In this document: positions 1 to 10,313 of the stretch, one piece after another | Layout of the letters: each line of letters opens with the position of its first letter | Position numbering within the stretch: position 1 is the stretch's first letter | Source: Smallanthus sonchifolius | Lineage: Eukaryota; Streptophyta; Magnoliopsida; Asterales; Asteraceae | Assembly (NCBI GenBank): GCA_023525975.1 | Contig: CM042021.1 | Span: 78,003,501 to 78,067,500, forward strand | Reading direction: 5' to 3' | DNA: 64,000 nucleotides | Notes under the pieces: model-generated | Databases searched by the model: none | Seen by the model: only the letters and a program-made list of their open reading frames with translations | Told to the model about the DNA's origin: nothing | Made by a program: the position numbers and the translations under genes

Positions 1-2382
1 TTGCAGAGCTTGTGCTTGAGAGTTTGAAAAGCTTCCTCTTGTTTGGGTCCCCACTCATAAGGTTTACCTTTGTGAGTCAAGGCAGTGAATGGAACCGCAA
101 TCTTGGAGAAATTTGAGATGAAGCGACGATAGTAACCCGCTAGTCCAAGGAAAGAACGAATCTCGGTAGGAGTCTTAGGAGTACTCCAATTCTTTACCGC
201 TTCGATTTTTGCCGGGTCCACATGAATCCCCTTATTGCTGACTATGTGTCCCAAAAATTGAACCTCCTTTAGCCAGAATTCACACTTGGAGAACTTGGCG
301 TATAGTTTTTCTTTCTTCAAGAGCTCCAAAATCAAACAAAGATGTTGTTCATGCTCCGCTTTCGTTTTAGAATAGATGAGAATGTCGTCAATAAAAACGA
401 TCACGAACTTGTCCAAATAAAGTTTGCATACACGGTTCATGAGATCCATGAAAACCACAGGTGCATTAGTCAAGCCAAAAGGCATGACTATGAAGTCGTA
501 GTGACCATATCTAGTCCGAAAGGCAGTCTTCGGAATGTCTTCATCGAGAACACGAAGTTGATGGTATCCGGAACGAAGGTCAATCTTGGAGAAACATGTT
601 GAACCTTGAAGTTGATCAAAAAGATCGTCGATACGGGGTAAAGGATAACGGTTCTTGATTGTAAGCTTGTTGAGTTCACGATAATCAATGCACATTCGAA
701 ACGATCCATCCTTTTTCTTTACGAACAGCACGGGAGCACCCCAAGGTGAATGGCGTGGTCGGATGAATTCTTTGGATGAGAGTTCTTGTAATTGGCTTGC
801 GAGTTCTTGCATCTCGGAAGGTGCAAGACGATAGGGAGCTTTTGCCACGGGAGTTGCTCCGGGCACAAGGTCAATACGAAACTCTACTTGTCTAGGGGGA
901 GGAAGACCGGGTAAATCCTCGGGGAATACCTCAGGAAAGTCTCGAATGATCGGAATATCTTGCAATTTCTTACCTTTGTCTTTCGTGTCAACTACGTGGG
1001 CCAAGAAGGCAACGTACTTTTTCTGCAAGTACTTTTGTGCCAATGTGCAAGACATGAGTTGAAGACCACGACACGGTTTTTCACCGAAAATAACTAACGT
1101 GTCGCCCGAAGGGAGAGGTATACGAATGCACTTTTCGTAGCAAATAACCTCGGCATGGTGCTTGGATAACCAGTCCATGCCAATTATAATATCGAAGCTT
1201 CCCAATTTCATTGGAAGGAGATCAACAAAGAATTCATGATTTTTAAGCTCGAGATTGCAGTCGCGGATAACATAATTTATAGTAATAGATTTTCCGTTTG
1301 CTATCTCCACGGAATAAGAATTGTCAAGTTTCGTTCTTTGTTTAGCAAGTCGAGATTCAAAGGTAAGAGTCACAAAACTCCTATCGGCACCGGTATCAAA
1401 TAAAATGGATGCATAATGATTGTTTACGAGAAACGTACCGTTTATCACGTCGTTGATTGCTTGTGCCTCATTAGCGTTAATATTAAATGCTCGTCCTTGG
1501 GGACCACCTTGATGATGAAGTTTTGGGCATCGGTCACGGAAATGGTTTGGGTCTCCACATTCGTAACATGCCCGACCATTGAGAGGTGCCGGATAGTTTG
1601 GACGGTTGGATGGAGCAGCTTGATGGACGGGAGGACAGGTACGGCAAGTAGTGACCACGTGTCCATATCGTCCGCAGGTTGAACACAATCGGCATGGTAA
1701 GTTAGCAGGATGGTGGTACTTGCAGGTCTGACATTGGGGATTTGGACCCAAATAAGGTTTCGGGTTTTGACCCAAAGGGGCCACTTGAAGAGCAGGTACA
1801 GTGGGAGTTACGGCTGCGAATTCTTGATGCGGTTAGAAGACTCGGGCTTTACATCCTTGACGGCCGCAAGAGTAGAAACAACCTTCTTGGAACCCTTTCT
1901 TGTTAAGGTTTCGGCTTTGACGTGGTTGTCGGATAGCGTAGCGGATAGACGAATAGCAGCTTCAAGTGTAGGAGGATTGCTTCCTAACACAGCATCCTGA
2001 ATTTGCATAGGTAGCCCGCCTATGTATTTTTCAATTTCCCGAGCAAGGGGAGTGATCATATGAGGTACCAGTAGGCTCAGCTCTTGAAATCGGGTGGTGT
2101 AAGCCAGATTATCCCCGCTGTCTTGGGCAAGATCCCAAAACTCAGTCTCGAGCTTTCTCATTTCATTTCGAGGACAGAATTCATCAGTCATGGCTTTCTT
2201 CAGATCATCCCATGATAAAGATGTAGCACCCTCAACACCACGAGTGCGTTTCTCACCGTTCCACCAGGTGAGGGCTCTCTTTTGTAGAACACTTGTGGCA
2301 TAGCGAACCTGAAGATTATCGGGACAGTCACTGTTTAGGAATGTGCTTTCCATGCTTTCAAACCATTGTAGTAGGCCGGTAG
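1..2382 (-). pseudogene. Element A Gag-Pol, 3' part (Ty3/gypsy), cut by window edge
   Basis: Read on the minus strand, this continues the Gag begun at 21201-20997 and runs into Pol. Visible in order: the end of the gag domain (WWNGEKR and FCPRNE motifs near 2280-2150), CCHC zinc knuckles near 1700-1540, an aspartic protease with FDTGAD near 1375-1400, reverse transcriptase with FIDDIL at about 375-395, and the start of RNase H at the window edge. Gag and Pol lie in different frames. The Gag frame stops at 1808, just before the knuckles, and homology resumes one frame away, so a single small indel near 1808-1830 breaks it. The rest reads open to base 1 as far as I could follow by eye. The B array splits this gene at 2382/20992. 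The family makes capsid, protease, reverse transcriptase and integrase for retrotransposition. Confidence 0.9.
2378..2382. repeat. Target-site duplication GGTAG, left of array B
   Basis: The five bases directly before LTR1 of B are GGTAG, and the five after LTR3 (20992-20996) are identical. Removing 2383-20996 rejoins the Gag reading frame of element A across the site. This shows that the whole three-LTR array occupies one integration site. Confidence 0.93.
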
Positions 2383-3197
2383 TGTAATCCCCGAGGAATT
2401 TCCGACCTTATCTTAACTTCTCCGACATTGTAACCTATTTAATTTTGGGAATATATTTGAATTCTTTTATATGCTCATATTTAATTCCATGATTTAACAC
2501 AATTACATTTATTATTAAAGATAAACGCATACATTTATAAATATATTAATACATATTTATAAACAAATTTCAATAATATTAAAGTATAATTATTAGATGA
2601 TAATAATTAATAAATACATTTAAAAAAAAATATAAGAAAAATATGATTTAACCATTAAAAATATGCTAAAACCATTAACTCAAATAATTAGTTTGAGTTA
2701 TAGTTTTAATTTAAAATAAATCTATTACTTTTTTTTATATTATCATTATAATTAAATAACTTATATAACTTTATAAAGATTTATAAAAAATTACAAGTTT
2801 TTATGCTTTATAAAAGTTAGGATTTTTTTTTGTAAAACTTTGAAACTTAAACTAAAACCCAACTTTGTACATAAAATAATAAAACATTGAAAGTTGAGGG
2901 CCTGTTTTGCAAATTCTGAAACCTCAGGGACTATTCTGCAAAATCCGGATTTTTCTTTCTTCTCCAAACCGCTTACAAGTTCAAAACCTGTGGAGACCGG
3001 TTCTAGCATACCAAGCTATGATCTCACAACTGAAATGATGTCGATCGACTCTGAAACCAGCTAAACGTTCGCGACAATGAACCGATCCATCTCCTCACGT
3101 TTAATCGGACTTTTATGATCGTGAAGACGGATAAACTCGTAACCGTGATATCCTTGAATGATATTTATTCGATCGATTCGTTTCCCCCTGAATCATC

Positions 3198-3205
3198 TAT
3201 AAATA
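3198..3205 (+). promoter_or_regulatory. TATA box of B LTR1
   Basis: TATAAATA lies in a locally GC-richer stretch about 150 bp before the possible splice donor. It is kept at 11126-11133 (LTR2) and 19055-19062 (LTR3). It is the best candidate for the Pol II core promoter of the element; transcription would begin about 30 bp downstream. Confidence 0.6.
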
Positions 3206-3526
3206 ATGGCTCAAATCCGTCGACGATACCCACATCAAGCTTACCGAACCTCGAATCCCTTCTATAACCGTCGCCGGAGATCAAATCCAGTCGAAGAACA
3301 CGCCGCGGTTTGGCTCAGTCAACCCCGCGATCCACACAATTAACTAAGGTAAAAATTATATCATTCGAACCGTTGGAACTAGAGGATCAAAAGCCCTATG
3401 AAATTAGGCACGACTGTTAGCCGGATCGACCGAAATTGCGGGCTAGGGTTTCGGTTGGATTTGGGGAAGATGATGGTCGTGGCCTTCAGGGTAGACACTA
3501 ACTTGAACCGCGTTTAGGACAAGGCA

Positions 3527-3615
3527 TCATGCCCAGTCCAGCGGTAAAGCGTGCGTGTTGGTGTTGAACCGGCAGAGGGCGCGGGTTCGAGTCCCGGCCC
3601 CTGCATAATTTTTTT
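3527..3615 (+). other. tRNA-like module with A box, B box and T-run (B LTR1)
   Basis: An A-box-like CAGTCCAGCGG starts at 3534, and a B box GGTTCGAGTCC lies at 3584-3594, 50 bases later, within tRNA range. The T-arm pairs at four of five positions. Seven T's at 3609-3615 follow at once, as an RNA polymerase III terminator would. The acceptor stem does not pair well, so it is not a normal tRNA gene. The same module is at 11455-11543 and 19384-19472. It could be a captured tRNA or SINE head, or an internal Pol III promoter. Confidence 0.6.
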
Positions 3616-4640
3616 AAGCCTTTTTCTGTTTACCTTTTTATACATTTTAAATTCCTGAAAATTGTAAATAAAATTTATATAAATCCTAGAATCATAAAAC
3701 TATAAATCTAAAACTTATAAAAATGACTTTTATTTATTCTAGGTATAAATAGGAATTTCTTTTAACTTTTAATATATTATTTAAATATTTAAAAATCCAA
3801 TTAAATTAATTTTCAAATTATATTAATCTCTCCATTTTATAAATTAAAACCATAAACCCTTGTATTTATTTTTAAATTAAGAATACATTATAAACCCGTA
3901 CAAATTCCTAAATAAATTAATTAGTTAGTCGAATTTACTAAATTATCTTATAAACTAATAATGTTTATTATTAGACATTATTAAAATCTTTTAAAACATA
4001 AAAATAATTATTTTTGACAAAGAATAATTATTTAAATACTTAAACGATTAATTTTAATAAATAATTATACAAATCTCTTTTATCTCACTTAAATCATACA
4101 AGTCCTTATTAACTTATTTGATTAGTCGTTTTAAAACTTACAAAACATTTTAGTTGAACCTAAATGTATAGAACTGTATCATTTCAAAATTTCAAATTAT
4201 GATATAAACTACTTTTCCTAAAACTTATATAACCTCATCCTCAACCTCAGACTTTACTATCTCATGCAAGCTATCTCAACCTTAGAACCTAATCTATCGT
4301 GTAGGTGTGTTGTGAGAAATTCTCACGATATCTATTCAACTTATCAAACTCAATCATCTTTAGCTCCTCATTCATGTGAGTATTCATAGCCCCTTTTTAC
4401 TGCTTTTGTTTTTGGGGTGAAACATGCATTAACTATCTTATCTACACGATTCATTAACTTGATTCTATGCTATGATCTACATGCTTATATCTTTAACTAT
4501 TTGGTGACCATTGCATGAATGCATGCCAGTACGTTCATTAACTTGTGTTGCAAGCCTAAGGTAGTACCTAACATGATCATTTATAGGGGAAACCGAAACT
4601 AAACTAAACTTACCACACGACCTTGGCGGGTTGTTGTTGG

Positions 4641-4716
4641 TGTGAACTATTGTCATGGGTGTATCTCCCCATGATGGATGTGAACTATTAGCATGGGTGT
4701 ATCTCCCCATGTTAGA
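4641..4716 (+). repeat. Two tandem hairpin units in B LTR1
   Basis: A unit of about 38 bp is repeated twice. Each contains CATGGGTGTATCTCCCCATG (4654-4673 and 4692-4711), whose arms pair. LTR2 and LTR3 keep both units (about 12568-12643 and 20455-20530). Element F has a different hairpin array at the matching place in its LTR. Confidence 0.75.
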
Positions 4717-4926
4717 CGTGAACTATAAAACTTCGGGTGTTATCTAACCCTTTTTTATCAAAACTGCAATCCGTGGGATTGTGGCAGCGAGATTTCATTT
4801 ACCAGGGTTGAACTGTACGCTTGGAGCCTTATGTGTTCTTATATATGCTTTAGATCTGCATTTGAATCTTCTGAATCGTAAACTATATCTAAACTTTAGT
4901 TTGGTGTCAAAACCTATGTTGCTCAC

Positions 4927-4963
4927 CAACTACTTGTAGTTGACATTTACTCGCATGTTTCAG
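4927..4963 (+). promoter_or_regulatory. Hairpin plus acceptor-like site in B LTR1
   Basis: CAACTACTTGTAGTTG (4927-4942) is a perfect 7-bp stem with a 2-base loop, followed 21 bases later by TTTCAG|GT. It recurs at 12855 (LTR2) and at 20741 (LTR3, where one pair is a wobble). Related hairpins with other sequences stand in the same place in A, C, D, E, F and G. Confidence 0.6.
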
Positions 4964-5180
4964 GTGTACCTGCTTAAGGCCATTGCTGCTCATGTAGGAC
5001 CTGGACCTAGATAAGGAATTGAAATTATATTATGTTAGACTTTTGACTTTTCATTTTTCTTGTAACGGATCATTTAATATGGATTAATAAATACTTTCAC
5101 ATTAAATAGATGATCATGAGCTTTTGAACAACCGTGTCAGCCCCGGCGTATAATCCGTCGCCGGCCGGGGTGTGACAGAT

Positions 5181-5194
5181 TGGTATCAGAGCCA
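5181..5194 (+). other. Primer-binding site, B body 1
   Basis: TGGTATCAGAGCCA begins three bases after the LTR end. It is complementary to the 3' end of plant initiator tRNA-Met, the usual primer of this group. Confidence 0.92.
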
Positions 5195-5719
5195 TGGTTA
5201 TAGGGAATTAGGTTATTAGACACATGACCTAGACTATAACCTAGGAGTCCCAAACATGAGTTTAACTCGTGTATTTCATTAGGAACTCCTCTATGCTATG
5301 CCTATCTACAACTATCTATTTCTAACTACCTGATGCAACTACGTGAACTACAAGTGAGCTATACTCTTAGACTAAAAAGTGTAACCCAAACAAAACTCCC
5401 GAAGGTATGTGGGTTCTAACTAATGAATGGGGACTTGTGCAATCCGGAAGGGTGGATGCCTGTATTCTGGGAATTCTGTCTAGGAAAGCATTTCGTATAA
5501 ATCCAAATCAACCGCTGGACCAGTTATGCTTTCCTGGGAATTCTTGGGATGAGTATCCACTTATAGGCTAAAGCATGACTCCTCAAACATTAAGATGAAC
5601 CTACAGAGCCTTGCTAAGTCAATGTGTCCACTAGGGTACCATCCAGGTTTAAACCATTAACTTGCAGCTTATTTACAACTCTTCGTATCTTATGAACTCT
5701 CTATTCGTCCCTTTGTAGA
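5195..5719 (+). other. B body 1 leader with conserved hairpin
   Basis: Untranslated leader between primer site and Gag. It holds the inverted repeat AGGAAAGCAT (5482-5491) / ATGCTTTCCT (5526-5535) around a 34-base spacer. The same hairpin is in the leaders of B body 2, C, F and A, including elements that cannot make their own proteins, so a packaging or dimerisation role is plausible but inferred. Confidence 0.7.
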
Positions 5720-8700
5720 ATGCCTCCCCATCGTGACCGCAGAAACAACCTCACTGACAGGATTATCCAGCAAATGACTACTATCCTGCCCACTATGGTC
5801 AATCAGCTGAATCAAAATGCTGCACCGAGAAACCCGGTGTGTACATTCAAGCATTTTAACTCCTGCAATCCTACAAAGTTCTTCGGGAACGAAGGAGCCA
5901 CTGGACTTCTCCAATGGTTCGAGAGCATTGAAGGAACCTTCATCAACGCGGACTGCCCTGAGAACCTAAAGGTTCGCTATGCTACCAGTGTCTTCCAAAA
6001 GAGGGCACTCACCTGGTGGAATGGGGAGAAACGAAACCGGGGAATGGAAACTGCACTAGCCCTATCTTGGGCTGAGGTCAAGACTCTTATGACAGAAGAG
6101 TTTTGCCCCCGGAATGAAGTCCAGAAGCTAGAAGCCGAATTTTGGGACTTGAAGCAAGATAGTGGTGAAAGTCTTGCCTACACCACTCGTTTCCATGAAC
6201 TCAGTCTACCGGTGCCCCACATGGTCACTCCTCTCTCTCGAGCAATCGAGAAATACATCAATGGTCTGCCCATGCAGATTCAAGACACTGTCCTGGGTAG
6301 CAAACCGGCAACCCTTGAGGAGGCCATCCGTCTTGCTGCCACCCTATCAGACAATCACATCAAGGCTGGAACCCTATCCAAGAAGGGTGCCAAGAAGTGT
6401 CTGAGAAGACCACTGCAGAATCTTCCAAGGAGACCCGGTCTGAGTCTTCTTTCAACAACAGGAAGAGGAAGGGCAAGAACTTTGCCATTGTTACCCCAGT
6501 CGTTCCTCTGACCCAGGTAGCTCCAACTACCTCCAACCCCAACAAAAAGCAATATGTGGGAAACTCACCACTGTGTAACACCTGCAGATTACACCACCCT
6601 ACCCAATCTCCATGCCGTTTGTGCACCCTATGCGGGCGTTATGGACACTGGGCAGTTACCTGCCGCATCCCTCCAGCACCACAAGTTTACCAGCCTGCCG
6701 TTCCCGTTCCTGCTGTCCCGGTTCCTGCTGCTATCAACCAGGGTCGTGCCTGTTATGAGTGCGGTGACCCGAACCATTTCAGAAACCGCTGCCCTAGGTT
6801 GGTCATTGTAAACCAGGCCAACATGAACCAGGGCAATATGATTCAAGGAAACATGAATCAAGGAAATATGAACCGAGGAAATGTGAACCAAGGAAATGCA
6901 AACCCCGCAGCTCGTGGACGTGCCTTCAACATTAATGCTAACGAGGCTCAAGCCAATAACGAGGTGGTGAACGGTACGTACCCAATTAACCAGCAATATG
7001 CTTCTATCATGTTTGATACTGGTTCCGATAGGAGTTTTGTATCGTTTGAATTTGAACCACAACTCGCTATGAGTCGAGCTAAGCTAGACAAACCCTTTGA
7101 TATTTTAGTAGCGGATGGTTATTCCGTTTCATGTGACACCATTATTAGAGATTGTACCTTAACCTTGAGCGATCATGACTTTTCAATCAATCTTATTCCC
7201 ATGGCTCTCGGAGGTTTTGACATCATAGTAGGCATGGACTGGCTGACCAAGCACCATGCTGAAGTCGTTTGTTTTGACAAGTACATCCGTATCCCTCTTG
7301 ACTCGGGTGACATTTTGAACGTCTACGGTGAGAAGCCGTCAAAAGGACTCAAGCTTATGTCTTGCACTACCGCACAAAAGTACATACGGAAGAAATGTGT
7401 GGCATTCTTAGCCCATATTGTGGAACGAAAAGGCAAAGATAAGAGTCTCCAAGATATTCCTGTAATCAAAGACTTTCCTGATGTTTTTCCCGAAGATTTA
7501 CCCGGTTTTCCTCCTATACGTCAAGACGAATTCCGTATTGACTTAGTGCCAGGAGCAAACCCCGTGGCCAAGTCACCTTATCGTCTTGCACCATCAGAGA
7601 TGCAGGAACTTTCAAGCCAACTCCGAGAACTTTCTGACAAAGGATTTATTCGTCCTAGCGTTTCCCCTTGGGGAGCACCTGTTCTATTCGTCAAGAAGAA
7701 CGATGGTTCTTTCAGAATGTGCATCGACTATCGGGAACTCAACAAGCTTACTGTGAAGAACCGTTATCCACTTCCGAGGATTGATGATTTATTTGATTAA
7801 CTTCAAGGCTCGACTTACTTCTCGAAGATTGATCTTCGTTCTGGTTACCACCAGTTACGAGTCCTCGAATCCGATATTCCAAAGACAGCCTTTCGTACAA
7901 GATACGGCCATTACGAATTCATGGTTATGCCCTTTGGTCTAACCAACGCACCCGCGGTGTTCATGGACCTTATGAATCGCGTGTGCAAACCGTACTTGGA
8001 CAAGTTCGTAATCGTCTTCATTGACGATATTCTCATCTACTCAAAATCAAAAGCAGAACATGAAGAACACTTGCGTTTGGTTTTGGACCTCTTGAAAAAG
8101 GAGCAATTATACGCTAAGTTCTCCAAATGTGAATTTTGGCTAAAAGAAGTCCAATTCTTGGGTCATATAGTCAACGAGAAGGGTATTCACGTGGATCCCG
8201 CTAAGATTGAGGCGGTGAAGAACTGGCAAGCTCCAAAGACCCCTACCGAAGTCCGCTCATCTTTAGGTTTAGCGGGCTATTATCGTCGTTTCATAGCAAA
8301 TTTTTCAAAGATCGCGGTACCCCTCACAACCTTAACTCACAAAGGCAAACCCTATGAGTGGGGACCAAAACAAGAGGAAGCCTTTCAAACCCTAAAGCAA
8401 AAATTATGTGAGGCTCCCATCTTGACTCTTCCCAATGGAACCGAAGATTTTGTCGTTTACTGTGATGCTTCCCACTTGGGCCTAGGTTGTGTTCTAATGC
8501 AACGAGGCAAAGTGATCGCTTATGCGTCCCGACAACTCAAAATTCATGAGAAGAATTATACGACGCACGATCTTGAGTTGGGTGCGGTCGTATTTGCTAT
8601 TAAAATTTGGAGACATTACCTATATGGTACCAAATGTGAGGTTTACACCGATCATAAGAGTCTCCAGCACATCTTCAATCAAAAGGAACTCAACATGAGG

Positions 8701-10275
8701 CAAAGGCGTTGGGTTGAACTCCTAAACGACTACGACTGTAATATTCGTTACCATCCTGGTAAGGCGAATGTTGTAGCCGATGCTCTTAGTCGTAAAGAAC
8801 CTATCAAGATCCACAGCATTCGAATCCAAAATGATATTCAAACTCTCATCCTTGAAGCACAACATCTTTCCGTCACTAAAGGAAACATGTAAAACGAAAT
8901 GTCATGTGGTGCTAAACTCCAACTTGAGACCAAACCCAATGGGTTACTCTACTTTCTAAATCGTATCTGGATTCCGGACCGTGACAACCTTCGTACTTTT
9001 ATCATGAACGAGGCTCACAAGACTCGTTATTCTGTGCATCCTGGTGCAGACAAAATGTACATGGATCTTCGTACTCAATACTGGTGGCCTGGTATGAAAA
9101 AGGACATTGCCCTATACGTGTCCAAATGCCTTACTTGTTTAAAGGTTAAAGCTGAACACCAGCGTCCATCCGGTTTACTTGAACAACCCGAGATACCCGT
9201 GTGGAAATGGGAGTGTATTGCCATGGACTTTATAACCAAACTCCCGCATACATCTCGTGGACACGATAGCATTTGGGTAATCATCGACCGTTTGACAAAA
9301 TCTGCTCATTTCATACCCATACGTGAGGACTATCGAGATGAAAAACTAGCTCGAATCTATATTGATGAGATCGTTAGTCGTCACGGTGTGCCTCTCAATA
9401 TTATTCCTGATCGTGATGGACGATTCACTTCTCATTTCTGGCAATCATTACAATCAGCTTTGGGCACTCAGTTGAATCTTAGTACGGCTTACCATCCGCA
9501 AACTGATGGTCAGTCCGAACGAACGATTCAAACTCTCGAAGACATGCTTAGAGCCTGTGTCATTGACTTCAAGGGTAATTGGGACTTACACCTGCCCTTA
9601 GTCGAGTTCTCGTATAATAACAGCTACCACACGAGCATTGACATGGCTCCTTTTGAAGCACTTTATGGTCGTAAGTGCCGCTCTCCTATCTGTTGGACGG
9701 AGATTGGGGAATCACAGATTACTGGCCCTGAACTCATCCAAGAAACTTCTGACAAGATCTTGCAAATCTGAGACAACCTTCTGGCTGCAAGGAGTCGACA
9801 AAAGAGCTACGCTGACAAACGTCGAAAACCCTTAGAGTTTCAAGTCGGTGATCTAGTCCTTCTCAAGGTATCCCCTTGGAAAGGAGTAGTCTGTTTTGGA
9901 AAGAAAGGGAAGCTTGCACCGAGATTTGTAGGCCCTTTTAAAATCCTGGAACGGATTGGGAAAGTAGCTTACAAGTTGGATCTTCCAGAAGAGCTTAGTA
10001 ACATTCATCCTACTTTCCATATCTCAAACTTAAAGAAATGCTTGGCTGATGAGAACCTCCAAATACCGCTCGACGAGGTGCACATTGACGAATCAATGCA
10101 CTTCGTGGAGAAGCCTGTGGGAATCATGGATTGGGAGGTTACGCAACTCAAGCGAAGCCGAATCCCAATTGTGAAGGTTCGATGGGAATCCAAACGTGGC
10201 TCTGAGTTTACTTGGGAACGTGAAGACCAGATGAAGGCCAAGTACCCTCACCTATTCCCAGGACCCTCCTCTTAG
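5720..10275 (+). pseudogene. B body 1 Gag-Pol polyprotein (Ty3/gypsy), broken
   Basis: The start is ATG at 5720 (MPPHRDRR), the first one after the leader and the same start as in body 2. In order: gag domain (WWNGEKR, FCPRNE), two CCHC knuckles (about 6617-6800), a low-complexity repeat of NQGNM type (6820-6900), protease FDTGSD (about 7012), reverse transcriptase FIDDIL (about 8020), RNase H, integrase with zinc-binding region (about 9010-9140) and catalytic core (AMDF, then DRDGRF), and a chromodomain-like tail (about 10090-10250). One base is lost near 6395 relative to body 2, shifting the frame. Stops follow at 7798 (TAA, Gln codon in body 2), 8890 (TAA, Tyr codon in body 2) and 9769 (TGA, Arg codon in body 2). 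It cannot make the full protein. Confidence 0.95.
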
Positions 10276-10279
10276 TGAA

Positions 10280-10313
10280 ATTTCGGGGCGAAATCTCCTA
10301 AAGTAGGGGAGAC
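10280..10313 (+). other. Pre-PPT hairpin and polypurine tract, B body 1
   Basis: ATTTCGGGGCGAAAT (10280-10294) forms a short hairpin. AAGTAGGGGAGAC then leads directly into LTR2 and is the primer for plus-strand synthesis. The same pair of elements is at 18207-18240. Confidence 0.85.

Larger units (their letters stand above)
3349..4963 (+). other. Possible leader intron in B LTR1
   Basis: A donor-like AAG|GTAAAAAT at 3349 and an acceptor-like GTTTCAG|GTG ending at 4963 bracket AT-rich DNA. Both sites are kept in LTR2 (11277-12891) and LTR3 (19206-20777), and similar pairs occur at matching places in C, F, G, D and E. The interval holds the tRNA-like module and the tandem hairpins. Splicing is inferred from site position and recurrence only. 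Confidence 0.45.
2383..5177 (+). repeat. Array B LTR1
   Basis: This 2795-bp LTR runs from TGTAATCCCC to GGTGTGACA. It holds an AT-rich U3, a TATA box at 3198, a possible leader intron (3349-4963) that contains a tRNA-like module, and a GC-rich end (CCCCGGCG...GCCGGCCGGGG). The minus-strand frame at 2791-3009 has no family match and I treat it as chance. Confidence 0.93.

Noticed and set aside
1416..2000. Plus-strand frames opposite the A Gag-Pol
   Set aside because: They are antisense to a clear gag-pol reading with zinc-knuckle and protease motifs.
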